Assembly: GCA_965216535.1 (NCBI GenBank)
Contig: OZ244175.1
Location: forward strand, 3,100,001-3,164,000
Length of the DNA: 64,000 nucleotides
Direction: 5' to 3'
Origin: Hoeflea_A sp965216535
GTDB taxonomy: Bacteria; Pseudomonadota; Alphaproteobacteria; Rhizobiales; Rhizobiaceae
Shown here: positions 26,432-35,474 of the stretch, piece by piece
Layout of the letters: every line of letters begins with the position of its first letter
How positions within the stretch are numbered: the first letter of the stretch is position 1
Position numbers and translations under genes: made by a program
Notes under the pieces: generated by a model
Told to the model about the DNA's origin: nothing
The model's database searches: none
The model's input: only the letters and a program-made list of their open reading frames with translations

Positions 26432-27307
26432 ATGCAATCCAGGAGTCTCGGCTGGATTCTATTGGCTCCGACACTGGTCATTCTTTTCTTCTTTGGTGTC
26501 GTACCGTTCATTTACGTCGTCTACGTGTCGTTTCATTCCTGGAACCCATTCGCGGTCAATCCTGAGATGGTTTTCAACGGCGCCGACAACTTCCGGCAGA
26601 TTGTATTTGACCAGGCCTTCCTGAACTCGCTTGGCGTCACCGTCATGTTTGTATTCTTCGCCGTAGTTTCGGAGTTGGTTCTCGGATATTTTCTGGCACA
26701 GGCTTTCATGCGAGACTTTCCCGGAAAGGCCATCTTCCGCACCATTCACACATTGCCGCTGATCATGGCACCGATCATCGTTGGCTCGGTCTGGAAGCTG
26801 ATGACAACGCCGTCGATCGGGATCATTCCGCATTATCTGGACGAGTGGTTCGGGATTACGATGAACATTGGCACCTCGGCATTTGCCGCCTTTGCCACCA
26901 TCGTCATCATGGATGTCTGGCACTGGACACCGCTTGTGACGCTCACCTTGATCGCAGCCCTGGTGTCATTGCCGCCGGATCCGTTTGAACAAGCCCAGAT
27001 CGATGGAGCGGGCAAGCGCCAGATCTTCTGGCACATCACCCTGCCGATGATCGCGCCCGCCGTTGTCGCCACCCTGTTCATTCGCCTGATGGATGCGCTT
27101 CGAACTGTCGATGAAGTCTGGATGCTTACCGGTGGAGGCCCCGGATCAGCCACCCGTTTCGTTGGTGTCCATATTTTCAAAGAGGTGTTTCCGAAGACGA
27201 ATTATGGCTACGGATCGACCATATCGGTCATCGTTCTCTACCTGACAATCGTCGCTTGCTGGTTGCTCTACGTGACCATGCTGGCGCCGCGCAGCAAGAA
27301 GGATTGA
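26432..27307 (+). CDS. polyol ABC transporter permease 1
   Basis: A 291-residue CUT1-type (MalF-like) permease with six predicted helices and the coupling motif EQAQIDGAGKRQIFWHITLPM. GGGGAGG precedes the ATG. It pairs with the next gene product, 4 bp downstream, to form the inner-membrane channel of the polyol importer. It belongs to the SmoF/MtlF-type sugar-alcohol permeases by family and context. Confidence 0.87.
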   Translation: MQSRSLGWILLAPTLVILFFFGVVPFIYVVYVSFHSWNPFAVNPEMVFNGADNFRQIVFDQAFLNSLGVTVMFVFFAVVSELVLGYFLAQAFMRDFPGKAIFRTIHTLPLIMAPIIVGSVWKLMTTPSIGIIPHYLDEWFGITMNIGTSAFAAFATIVIMDVWHWTPLVTLTLIAALVSLPPDPFEQAQIDGAGKRQIFWHITLPMIAPAVVATLFIRLMDALRTVDEVWMLTGGGPGSATRFVGVHIFKEVFPKTNYGYGSTISVIVLYLTIVACWLLYVTMLAPRSKKD

Positions 27308-27311
27308 GACG

Positions 27312-28148
27312 ATGAGAAAACAAAGCCGCATCATCGGCATCGTCTTCTGGACTCTTGTCAGCTTCCTGACCCTGTTCCCGATCTACTGGCTCTTCGTCAT
27401 TTCGGTAAAACCTGCGGTGCAGCTCTTCTCCACCCCGGAGTTGATCCTGTCCGATCCTTTCTGGGGCAACTACGCGAAGGTGTGGGGGGACCGGTTGCTG
27501 CGCAGCTACATGGTGAATTCGATCATCATCTCGACGGGCAATGCGCTCTTGTGCACCATACTCGGGTTCTTTGCCTGCTATGCGCTGTCTCGCTTCAACA
27601 TGTCCGGCAAGGAATCCATCTTTTTCTGGACCATCACCAACCGGATGGCCCCGCCGGCGGTTTTCCTGCTGCCGCTCTTTTTGCTCATGACGCAGGTCTA
27701 CACCATTGGTGAGTGGAAGATGCTGGATACGCGGATCGGCATGATACTGGTGTATTGCACCTTCAATCTGCCCTTTGCGATCTGGACCTTGCGACCGACG
27801 GTGGACGGCATCCCAAAGGAACTGGATGAGGCCGCCTATGTGGACGGGGCAAGTTCGTGGCAGGTCATCACCGAAGTCGTCTTCCCGCTTTGCCGTCCAG
27901 GTCTTGCCGTCACCTTGATCCTGACCTGGGTCTTTGCTTGGAACGAATATCTTCTGGCGGCGACGCTCACCAACTTCAACGCGCGAACCTTGACCACCGG
28001 GCTGTCGGAATACGTTACCACGACGGGGACCGAGTGGGGTGTCATGGCAACGATCTCGGTATTCACCTTGATCCCGGCCTTGATCGTCTTCGGACTGGTG
28101 CAAAGGCACATCGTCGCGGGTCTGACCTTCGGAGCGGTGAAAGGATAA
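27312..28148 (+). CDS. polyol ABC transporter permease 2
   Basis: A 278-residue CUT1-type (MalG-like) permease with six helices and the coupling motif DEAAYVDGASSWQVITEVVF. It forms a heterodimer with the preceding permease. A small membrane-protein gene begins 4 bp after its stop, and the MalK-type ATPase of the system lies further downstream behind a dehydrogenase gene. Confidence 0.87.
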   Translation: MRKQSRIIGIVFWTLVSFLTLFPIYWLFVISVKPAVQLFSTPELILSDPFWGNYAKVWGDRLLRSYMVNSIIISTGNALLCTILGFFACYALSRFNMSGKESIFFWTITNRMAPPAVFLLPLFLLMTQVYTIGEWKMLDTRIGMILVYCTFNLPFAIWTLRPTVDGIPKELDEAAYVDGASSWQVITEVVFPLCRPGLAVTLILTWVFAWNEYLLAATLTNFNARTLTTGLSEYVTTTGTEWGVMATISVFTLIPALIVFGLVQRHIVAGLTFGAVKG

Positions 28149-28152
28149 GGCG

Positions 28153-28404
28153 ATGAGTGATCACCATGAAACACCGCTTGCCTCGACACATCTGGATGAA
28201 GATGAGGTGGTTGTTGTTGCACAACCCAAGGCCGGGTTTCTGCCCATCGAGACAAATTGGTTTGACCGGCTGTTTATCTCCGTTGTCGTCTGGATCGCTC
28301 TGTCTCTGTTCTGGTTTCGATTTATGGAACCCGCAGGCTTCTCCATCTGGATCTCAAACGCAATCGCCATCGTGTTGGCCTTCATAACAATCAGGAAGGG
28401 CTGA
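28153..28404 (+). CDS. small membrane protein in the polyol importer operon
   Basis: An 83-residue protein that I do not recognise as a named family. A charged, probably cytoplasmic N-terminus (DEDEVVVVAQPKAGFLP, about 42 residues) is followed by two hydrophobic segments (LFISVVVWIALSLFWFRF and WISNAIAIVLAFITIRK). It lies with 4- and 3-bp gaps between the second permease and the polyol dehydrogenase, so it is surely translated with them. It could be an accessory subunit of the importer, comparable in place but not visibly in sequence to the small membrane proteins of glycerol ABC operons. Function unknown. Confidence 0.75.
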   Translation: MSDHHETPLASTHLDEDEVVVVAQPKAGFLPIETNWFDRLFISVVVWIALSLFWFRFMEPAGFSIWISNAIAIVLAFITIRKG

Positions 28405-28407
28405 AGC

Positions 28408-29460
28408 ATGAAATCGCTTGTTCTGGAAAAGAAAGACGAACTCAGCCTGCGAGACTTCGCTGCAATCGATCGCGTGGAAGAAACGCTGGGGCCCCGGGAT
28501 GTGCGTATCAAACTGCATACGGTCGGCATTTGCGGATCGGATGTTCACTACTACACACATGGCCGCATCGGCCCATTCGTCGTGAATGAACCGATGATCC
28601 TTGGTCACGAAGCTTCGGGCGTCGTGATTGAGACCGGCTCCGAGGTTCAGACACTGAAGGCCGGCGATCGGGTGTGCATGGAACCGGGCATTCCGGACCC
28701 CAACAGCAAGGCGACCAAATTGGGCATGTACAACATCGATCCTGCGGTGCGGTTCTGGGCAACACCGCCGGTGCACGGCATCTTGAGGCCTACCTGTGTG
28801 CACCCGGAGGCCTTCACCTTCAAACTCCCCGAGAACGTGAGTTTTGCAGAGGCTGCGATGGTCGAACCGCTGGCTGTTGGAGTTCACGCGGCGACAAAAG
28901 CCCGGATCAAGGCTGGTGACACCGCCGTGGTCCTGGGGGCAGGACCTATCGGCCTTGTTACCGCACTTTCCGCGCTGGCCGGCGGTTGTGCCACGGTATA
29001 CGTCACCGACCTGGTCGAGAAAAAACTGGAAATCGCGGCTTCGCTCAATCCGGCCATCAGACCGGTCAATGTCGCGTCGAAAGACATCACTGAGGTGGTC
29101 AAGCGCGACACCGATGGTTGGGGTGTTGACCTGGTGTTCGAGGCAACGGGGTCTCCACACGCTGCCAGGACGGTGTTTGAGCCGTTATGCCCCGGCGGCT
29201 GCGTCGTGATGATTGGCGGTCAGTCCGATCCCGTTCAATACGATGCCGGAGCGGCGATGGTCCGGGAAGCGCGCGTCGAAAACATCTTCCGATATGCCCA
29301 TGTCTTTCCGCGTTGTGTGGGCATGCTGAGTTCTGGCGCCATTGATGTGAAACCGCTCATCACCAGAACCTTCGAATTCTCCGACAGCGTCCACGCCTTC
29401 GAAGTCGCCGCGTCCGCACCGCCGGCAGATGTCAAAATGCAAATCGAACTGCCGCAATAG
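28408..29460 (+). CDS. zinc-type medium-chain polyol dehydrogenase (sorbitol/xylitol type)
   Basis: A 350-residue MDR enzyme. Catalytic zinc ligands are C-GSDVHYYTHGRIG, GHEASG with its glutamate, and the later glutamate in MVEPLAVG; the NAD site is VLGAGPIGLVTAL followed by VTDLVEKK (aspartate favours NAD+). The region where many relatives have four structural-zinc cysteines reads EPGIPDPNSKATKLGMYN and has none, as in sorbitol dehydrogenase and some bacterial xylitol dehydrogenases. It likely oxidises an imported alditol at C2 to a ketose. It lies inside the importer operon, upstream of the ATPase gene. Confidence 0.85.
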   Translation: MKSLVLEKKDELSLRDFAAIDRVEETLGPRDVRIKLHTVGICGSDVHYYTHGRIGPFVVNEPMILGHEASGVVIETGSEVQTLKAGDRVCMEPGIPDPNSKATKLGMYNIDPAVRFWATPPVHGILRPTCVHPEAFTFKLPENVSFAEAAMVEPLAVGVHAATKARIKAGDTAVVLGAGPIGLVTALSALAGGCATVYVTDLVEKKLEIAASLNPAIRPVNVASKDITEVVKRDTDGWGVDLVFEATGSPHAARTVFEPLCPGGCVVMIGGQSDPVQYDAGAAMVREARVENIFRYAHVFPRCVGMLSSGAIDVKPLITRTFEFSDSVHAFEVAASAPPADVKMQIELPQ

Positions 29461-29471
29461 GGTGAAGCGAC

Positions 29472-30533
29472 ATGGCCAGCGTAACAATCAAAGACGTCGT
29501 CAAGCGCTACGGTTCCGTGCAGGTAATGCACGGTGTCAGCGTCGATATCGAAGACGGCGAATTTGTCGTTCTCGTTGGCCCTTCCGGTTGCGGCAAGTCC
29601 ACGCTTCTGCGCATGCTCGCCGGTCTGGAGGAAATTTCCGATGGGACGATTTCGATCGGCGATCGCGTGGTCAATGATGTCCTCCCAAAGGAACGCGACA
29701 TCGCGATGGTCTTCCAGAGTTATGCGCTCTACCCGCACAAGACCGTCTACGACAACATTGGTTTTCCGCTCAAGATGGCAAAGACGCCTGCGCGGGAGAT
29801 GGAAGAAAAGGTCACGAAAGCGGCCGAGATTCTTGACCTGACCAAATACCTGAAGCGCTATCCGAAGGAGCTTTCGGGTGGGCAACGGCAACGCGTCGCC
29901 ATGGGGCGTGCCATCGTCCGCGATCCTCAGGTATTTCTGTTCGACGAACCGCTCTCAAATCTCGATGCGAAACTGCGTGTCACCATGCGTGTCGAGATCA
30001 AGGAACTGCATCAGAGACTGGGGACAACCATCGTCTATGTGACACACGACCAGATCGAAGCCATGACGATGGCAGACAAGATCGTTGTGATGCGAGATGG
30101 CCGGGTGGAACAGATCGGAAGCCCGCTGGATCTCTACGACAATCCTGAAAATACGTTCGTTGCCGGCTTTATCGGCTCGCCTTCCATGAATTTTGTCCAT
30201 GGCAAGATCGCATCGGAAAACGGACGCAAGGTCTTTGCCTCCGATGGGGGACTGAAACTTCCAGTGCCGGAGACGACTGCGCAGGAAGGGCAAGACGTCA
30301 CCTATGGCATTCGACCTGAACACATACTGATTGGTGACGAAGGCGTCCCGATGGAAGTGGTCGTGGTTGAGCCAACCGGATCGGAAACGCAGATATTTGC
30401 CCGGTCCGGCAAGGATTTGATCGACGCGCTGGTCAAGGCCCGCATCAATGCGCGCCCGGGATCACAGTTGGGTTTCCTGATCGATCCGACTGACGTTCAC
30501 CTGTTCGACCGAAAATCGGGGCAACGCATTTGA
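29472..30533 (+). CDS. polyol ABC transporter ATP-binding protein (MalK/UgpC type)
   Basis: A 353-residue CUT1-type ATPase: Walker A GPSGCGKST, Q-loop FQSYALYPH, signature LSGGQRQRVAMGRA, Walker B FLFDEPLSNLDAK, and a C-terminal TOBE/OB regulatory domain (IRPEHI, DPTDVHLFD). It energises the two permeases encoded upstream. Such ATPases often serve more than one CUT1 importer. Confidence 0.9.
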   Translation: MASVTIKDVVKRYGSVQVMHGVSVDIEDGEFVVLVGPSGCGKSTLLRMLAGLEEISDGTISIGDRVVNDVLPKERDIAMVFQSYALYPHKTVYDNIGFPLKMAKTPAREMEEKVTKAAEILDLTKYLKRYPKELSGGQRQRVAMGRAIVRDPQVFLFDEPLSNLDAKLRVTMRVEIKELHQRLGTTIVYVTHDQIEAMTMADKIVVMRDGRVEQIGSPLDLYDNPENTFVAGFIGSPSMNFVHGKIASENGRKVFASDGGLKLPVPETTAQEGQDVTYGIRPEHILIGDEGVPMEVVVVEPTGSETQIFARSGKDLIDALVKARINARPGSQLGFLIDPTDVHLFDRKSGQRI

Positions 30534-30574
30534 GCTTTTGACCCGGCGAAGATCCGCGGGGGAAAGGATACTGC

Positions 30575-31276
30575 ATGCCCGAACTGCGGGGCGTCATATT
30601 TGATCTTGATGGCTGTCTGGTGGATAGCGAACCCTTGTCGCTCGAGGCGATTGCGACGGAGATGCGCGCTCTCGGGATCGATGATGCCACGCCTCAAGAA
30701 CTGGGCGACAAGTTTCTCGGCGTCGCGATGCCGAAGATTGTTGACTATGTTTCAACCCGTCTGGGCGCGCCGGTTCCCAACGAGTTTGCAGAGAAGGTCG
30801 AAGCTCGGTTGCTGGCGACCTACCAGAATGAATTGACCCGGATACCGGGAGCATCCGAGTTGCTCACCAGCATAGACAATCACGGCCTTGCCATTGCCCT
30901 GGCGACCGGTGGGTCACTGCGACGGATGAAGGCAACGCTGGAGATCGCAGGTCTCGCCCCGTGGTTCGAGGGGACCGCGGCGAGCGCGGAAGAGGTTGCG
31001 CACGGAAAGCCCGCTCCGGATCTGTTCAATCTCGCGCTAGAAAGAATGGGATTGGACGCGTCCGATTGTATTGTCGTTGAAGACTCTCCTCATGGCATTC
31101 GTGGGGCAGGAGCGGCTGGTGTTCCAGCCATAGGCTTCATTGGCGGCAGTCATCTTGACGGGCAAAGAGACAAGCATGAGGCGGTGTTGCGTGATGCCGG
31201 TGCGATCGAGGTTTTTGACACCCTCAGGCAAGTGGAACGTTTCGTACTGCCAGATGCTGAAAGTGCGATCAGATGA
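30575..31276 (+). CDS. HAD-superfamily sugar phosphatase
   Basis: A 233-residue HAD subfamily IA hydrolase: motif I FDLDGCLVDSE with the nucleophile aspartate, motif II in ALATGG, lysine in HGKPAPD, and motif IV VEDSPHGIRGA. Related to beta-phosphoglucomutase/YqaB-type phosphatases that act on small sugar phosphates. It overlaps the mannitol-type dehydrogenase gene by 4 bp. It may remove dead-end polyol or ketose phosphates, a repair role common in polyol operons. Substrate unknown. Confidence 0.8.
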   Translation: MPELRGVIFDLDGCLVDSEPLSLEAIATEMRALGIDDATPQELGDKFLGVAMPKIVDYVSTRLGAPVPNEFAEKVEARLLATYQNELTRIPGASELLTSIDNHGLAIALATGGSLRRMKATLEIAGLAPWFEGTAASAEEVAHGKPAPDLFNLALERMGLDASDCIVVEDSPHGIRGAGAAGVPAIGFIGGSHLDGQRDKHEAVLRDAGAIEVFDTLRQVERFVLPDAESAIR

Positions 31277-32745
31277 TCAGCTTGTCCAACACCACGCTCG
31301 CTTGCCTTCCTGAACCTGTCAAACGTCCGTCATACGACCGGAGCAAACTGTCACCGGGCATTGTCCATATCGGTTTGGGCAATTTTCACCGCGTTCACCA
31401 GTCTTGGTATCTCCATCGCCTGATGCAAAAGGGCCAGGCACACAACTGGGCGATTATTGGTGCAGGTGTTCGTCCCTATGACTGTGAAATGCGCGCCAAG
31501 CTGCGAGCTCAGGATTATTTGACAACACTCATCGAGCTAAGCCCCGAGGGGACTACGGCCGAAGTTACCGGCTCCATGATCGGATACGTTCCCGTCGCGG
31601 ATGGCAACCGTCCCTTGATTGAGCAAATGGCAGCCGCCGAGATCCGCATTGTCTCGCTGACGGTGACCGAGGGTGGCTATTACATCGATCCGGCGACCAA
31701 GGGTTTCGACGCAGATCATCCTGACATCCAGCACGATGCCATCAATCCGGAAATACCGCGCACGGCTTTTGGTGCCATTGTGGCCGCCCTGAAACTGAGA
31801 CGGGCCAATAGCGTCGGCCCTTTCACCGTTCAGAGCTGCGACAATCTCCAGGGCAATGGCGATATCCTGCGCCAAACGGTCGTTTCGCTCGCACGATTGA
31901 GCGAACCGGGCCTGGCCGATTGGATCGATGCCAACTGCACGTTCCCCAATTCAATGGTCGATTGCATTGTTCCGGCGACAGGCCCTGAGGAAATCGAATT
32001 GGCTCGCACGATGGGCATTGATGACGCCGCGCCGGTAACCCACGAAAACTTCCGACAATGGGTCATCGAAGATGCCTTCTGTGCCGGACGACCGCAATGG
32101 GATCAGGTTGGAGGACAGCTTTCGACCAGTGTGCATGAATTTGAAGCGCAAAAAATCCGGATCCTGAACGGCGGGCATCAAGTGATAGCCAACGTGGCCG
32201 AGGTGCTCGGGGTGGAGACCGTGTCTCAGGCGATGCGGCATTCGCTGATTTTCAATCTCTTTCGGAAGGTCGAGATGGAGGAGATCGTTCCTCATGTCGC
32301 ATCCGTTCCCGGGATGACACCGGAGGCCTATGTAAGACTTATCGAAAGGCGGTTTTCGAATCCCGGTATCGTGGATACGATCCGGCGGATCGCCTTTGAC
32401 GGATCGTCACGACATCCGGGCATGATCATGCCCACGATCCGCGACGGGCTGGCAGCAAACGCCCCGATTGATGGACTTGCCCTTGTTGAGGCCGCCTGGG
32501 CCCGGATGTGCTTGGGCACACGCGACGATGGCAGCGAGATTGCACCCAATGATCCATTCTGGGACTCGCGGATCGCTGCAGCAAAAGCTGCTCTGAATGA
32601 ACCGACACGTTGGCTGGAACAACGCGAGCTCTACGGCGACCTTGCCAACGTGGCGCATTTCGCCGAGAAATTTGCACGCTGGTTGAACATCATGCACCGC
32701 GATGGAATGGAAACCGCGCTGCGATTCTATTTGAAGGGCACTTGA
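31273..32745 (+). CDS. long-chain polyol dehydrogenase (mannitol/arabinitol dehydrogenase family)
   Basis: A 490-residue member of the metal-independent polyol-specific long-chain dehydrogenases. The NAD motif VHIGLGNFHRVHQ is near the N-terminus and the catalytic K-x4-N-x2-H signature is in KIRILNGGHQ. Family members oxidise mannitol, arabinitol, altronate or similar compounds at C2. It is the second polyol dehydrogenase of the operon, adjacent to a xylulokinase-like gene: D-arabinitol to D-xylulose or mannitol to fructose are the likeliest reactions. Confidence 0.86.
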   Translation: MISLSNTTLACLPEPVKRPSYDRSKLSPGIVHIGLGNFHRVHQSWYLHRLMQKGQAHNWAIIGAGVRPYDCEMRAKLRAQDYLTTLIELSPEGTTAEVTGSMIGYVPVADGNRPLIEQMAAAEIRIVSLTVTEGGYYIDPATKGFDADHPDIQHDAINPEIPRTAFGAIVAALKLRRANSVGPFTVQSCDNLQGNGDILRQTVVSLARLSEPGLADWIDANCTFPNSMVDCIVPATGPEEIELARTMGIDDAAPVTHENFRQWVIEDAFCAGRPQWDQVGGQLSTSVHEFEAQKIRILNGGHQVIANVAEVLGVETVSQAMRHSLIFNLFRKVEMEEIVPHVASVPGMTPEAYVRLIERRFSNPGIVDTIRRIAFDGSSRHPGMIMPTIRDGLAANAPIDGLALVEAAWARMCLGTRDDGSEIAPNDPFWDSRIAAAKAALNEPTRWLEQRELYGDLANVAHFAEKFARWLNIMHRDGMETALRFYLKGT

Positions 32746-34215
32746 ATGACGTTTCTGGGCATAGATCTTGGAACTTCCGGGCTGCGTGCGTTGCTCGTGG
32801 ATTCCGATGGCAACCCAATCGGCGCGACCGAGCGGCACTATGAAGCGCTCAACCCCAATCCCGGCTGGTCCGAGCAAGATCCCGCAGACTGGATTGAGGC
32901 GCTTGAGGCCGCGATCGATGAAATGCGGGCGACCTATCCGGCTTTCAGGGAGCTTCGCGCCATCGGTGTGGCCGGCCATATGCATGGAGCCACACTTCTT
33001 GATGCGGATGGCAGGGTCCTGAGACCCTGCATTCTCTGGAATGACACAAGGTCGCATGCCGAGGCCATGACGCTCGACTCGACCGAAGGCGTGCGCGAGC
33101 GCTCAGGCAACATTGTCTTTCCCGGTTTCACCGCCCCAAAACTCGATTGGGTCCGGAAGTATGAGCCCGAGACCCACGAAAAGGTCGCAAAGGTGTTGTT
33201 GCCGGCGGCCTATCTGAACTTCTACCTCACCGGAGACTATGTGGCCGACATGTCCGACAGCGCCGGAACATCCTGGCTGGATGTTGGTGAGCGTCGCTGG
33301 TCCGAGCATCTCCTGGATGCAGGCCACATGCGTGCCGATCAGATGCCGCGACTGGTGGAAGGCTGCGAGCCGGCCGGGGTCCTTCGCGACGACATTGCCC
33401 GCAGGTGGGGGGTGACCGGCTCGGTGACAATCGCAGGCGGAGCAGGTGACAATGCGGCAGCGGCCTGCGGCATTGGCGCCCTGGACGAAGGGCAGGGCTT
33501 CGTTTCTCTCGGTACGTCCGGGGTTCTGCTTGCTGCACGGGATGGTTACAGGCCGGCGCCGGAGACTGCGGTTCACACGTTTTGTCACGCTATCCCGGAT
33601 CGATGGTATCAGATGGGCGTGATGCTTTCCGCCGCTGACAGCCTGAGTTGGCTTGCCAGGAATGTTGGCAGGAAACCTTCGGAGCTTACGGAAGAGCTCG
33701 GATTGGCGCTGTCCGCGCCGTCATCGGTCCGGTTCTTCCCGTATCTCTCGGGCGAGAGAACGCCGCACAATGATGCGGAGATTCGCGGTGGTTTCGTCGG
33801 GCTTTCGACGGGCACAACCAATGCGGAACTGACCAGAGCCGTTCTGGAAGGCGTGGCTTTTGGCCTGCGCGACAGTTTCGAAGCCCTTGCAGCTACGGAC
33901 GCAAAGCTGGACGGGCTCATTGCAATCGGGGGCGGCAGTGCTTCGTCCTATTGGCTGCAGCTTATCTCGACCGTGCTTGGCATTCCGCTCTACCTGCCAG
34001 CTGCCGGCGAGTTTGGCGCAGCACTTGGCGCGGCTAGGCTCGGCATGATCGCATCCGGGGAGGCGTCGCAAAAGGGCGCCATTACCTCACCGGAAATCCG
34101 TACGGAGATTCAACCGGACCGGGACTATAGTGCCGCGTATAACGATGCCTATCTGGCATTTCGAGCGGCATATCCGCATCTCAAAGCACTCCACCGATCC
34201 GGGGCAGGGGATTGA
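32746..34215 (+). CDS. xylB: FGGY-family kinase, probable xylulokinase
   Basis: A 489-residue sugar kinase starting directly after the preceding stop codon. N-terminal LGIDLGTSGLRALLVD, GVAGHMHGATLLD, WNDTRSHAEA, and C-terminal GGGSASSYWLQLISTVLG and GAALGAARLG are characteristic of xylulokinase. It would phosphorylate D-xylulose made from arabinitol or xylitol by the operon's dehydrogenases, feeding the pentose phosphate pathway. Hexose kinase activity of a fructokinase-like kind cannot be excluded. Confidence 0.87.
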   Translation: MTFLGIDLGTSGLRALLVDSDGNPIGATERHYEALNPNPGWSEQDPADWIEALEAAIDEMRATYPAFRELRAIGVAGHMHGATLLDADGRVLRPCILWNDTRSHAEAMTLDSTEGVRERSGNIVFPGFTAPKLDWVRKYEPETHEKVAKVLLPAAYLNFYLTGDYVADMSDSAGTSWLDVGERRWSEHLLDAGHMRADQMPRLVEGCEPAGVLRDDIARRWGVTGSVTIAGGAGDNAAAACGIGALDEGQGFVSLGTSGVLLAARDGYRPAPETAVHTFCHAIPDRWYQMGVMLSAADSLSWLARNVGRKPSELTEELGLALSAPSSVRFFPYLSGERTPHNDAEIRGGFVGLSTGTTNAELTRAVLEGVAFGLRDSFEALAATDAKLDGLIAIGGGSASSYWLQLISTVLGIPLYLPAAGEFGAALGAARLGMIASGEASQKGAITSPEIRTEIQPDRDYSAAYNDAYLAFRAAYPHLKALHRSGAGD

Positions 34216-34217
34216 AA

Positions 34218-34242
34218 CCGGGAACGCTCTACGGGTTCTCGG
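34218..34242. terminator. possible bidirectional hairpin between xylB and a hydrolase gene
   Basis: CCGGGAAC pairs over 8 bp (one G-U) with GTTCTCGG across a 9-nt loop in the 27-bp gap between two convergent genes. No T-run on either strand, so termination is uncertain. Confidence 0.35.
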
Positions 34243-35070
34243 CTATGCGCACAGCGTGCAAGTCAGAGGATGGTTCGCTTCCGCCAATCCTTCGACCACG
34301 TTGAAGTGATGGCGGTCGGGCTCTTCGATGCTTGCGGTCGCCGCTCCGAGGCCCTTCCAGATGCTTGCCAGCAAGGCGTTCTGCCGAATGAACTCGGCGC
34401 GCTCGCCCGCGCCCACCCAGCAAACAAGCCTCGTGTCACCGACGGGTTCCAGCAGAGCAGGGCTTTCTTTGAGCGCCTCGACACGGTCGATATTCAGCAC
34501 CTCGTTCATGGCGGTTCTGATCAGGGGGCGCAGGTCGTGTACGCCACTGATCGAGACGACGCGTTCGATGCGTTCAAGCGTGTCCGGATCAAGCGGCGTA
34601 TTGCGGCACACCATTCGGGTGGCCAAATGTCCGCCGGCGGAGTGGCCTGTCAGGCGTATGCTTCCGCCGACACGTGAGGCGGCTGTGGTAACGGCAGCTG
34701 CAACCTCTTCCGTTATGTCGGAGATACGTACGTCCGGGCAAAGCGTATAGGATGGAAACGCGACACTGAATCCGTGTGCCAGCGGACCGTCGGCCAGATG
34801 GGACCAGGAAGTCTTGTCGAACGCCTTCCAGAAACCCCCATGAACGTAGACGACCAGACCTCTTGGTGTGATTTCGGGATGAAACAGGTCCAGCCGGTTG
34901 CGTTCCCGGTCGCCATAAGAGATGTCGAGTTCCGCGCGACCGGATGCCTGCATCGTGTCGCGGAACGAAGCGGCCGCGGTGGCCCATTTTTCCGGGAAAG
35001 CGCTTCCGCCGGCAATGTGCTCCAGATTGGCGTAGGCATCGTCCCAGTCGGTGATCTGTTGCATGAGCAT
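34243..35070 (-). CDS. alpha/beta hydrolase, kynurenine formamidase (KynB)-like
   Basis: About 275 residues from ATG 35070 (ATG 35064 is equally possible; the longer frame to 35178 looks non-coding). The oxyanion-hole motif VVYVHGGFWKAF, nucleophile elbow GHSAGGHLA and C-terminal histidine in PDRHHFNVVEG form the catalytic triad of esterase/formamidase-like hydrolases; HGGFW plus HSAGGHL is typical of the arylformamidase group acting on N-formylkynurenine. No other tryptophan-catabolism gene is nearby, so the substrate is uncertain. It is divergent from a small AsnC-domain gene. Confidence 0.72.
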   Translation of the reverse strand: MLMQQITDWDDAYANLEHIAGGSAFPEKWATAAASFRDTMQASGRAELDISYGDRERNRLDLFHPEITPRGLVVYVHGGFWKAFDKTSWSHLADGPLAHGFSVAFPSYTLCPDVRISDITEEVAAAVTTAASRVGGSIRLTGHSAGGHLATRMVCRNTPLDPDTLERIERVVSISGVHDLRPLIRTAMNEVLNIDRVEALKESPALLEPVGDTRLVCWVGAGERAEFIRQNALLASIWKGLGAATASIEEPDRHHFNVVEGLAEANHPLTCTLCA

Positions 35071-35237
35071 GGTTGGTGGTCCGAAAGGTTGTGGAACCGC
35101 ACAGTGTCCCGAAACAGGCGTTGGTGGCAAGGGCAGCCTTGCTTTGCAGCTCATCGCGATGGGTGTAAGTAAGGTCAAGATCGGATTGAAACCGCCAAGA
35201 CCAGCCCATCCGTGGTGGGCCCAGACGAGGATTGATG

Positions 35238-35474
35238 ATGAACTGTGTATTTGTTCAGCTGCAGTGTGAGAACGGAAAAACCTATGAGGTGGCGGACCAG
35301 CTTTACGAGCGCGAGATCATATCAGAACTTTATTCGACCTCCGGCGAGTTTGACCTGCTGATGAAAATCTATGTTCCGAAGGACAAGGACATCGGCAAGT
35401 TCATCCACGACAACGTCCTCAACATTCCCGGCATAGCCAGGTCGCTGACTACAATGACCTTCACCGCGTTCTGA
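35238..35474 (+). CDS. stand-alone Lrp/AsnC ligand-binding (RAM) domain protein
   Basis: A 78-residue protein consisting only of the AsnC-type RAM domain (FVQLQCENGKTYEVADQLYE, then STSGEFDLLMKIYVP and NVLNIPGIARSLTTMTF), with no DNA-binding helix-turn-helix. ATG 35238 lies 7 bp after GAGG. Such single-domain proteins bind amino acids or related ligands as oligomers and may modulate full-length Lrp/AsnC regulators. It is divergent from the KynB-like gene, but no functional link can be shown. Confidence 0.8.
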   Translation: MNCVFVQLQCENGKTYEVADQLYEREIISELYSTSGEFDLLMKIYVPKDKDIGKFIHDNVLNIPGIARSLTTMTFTAF

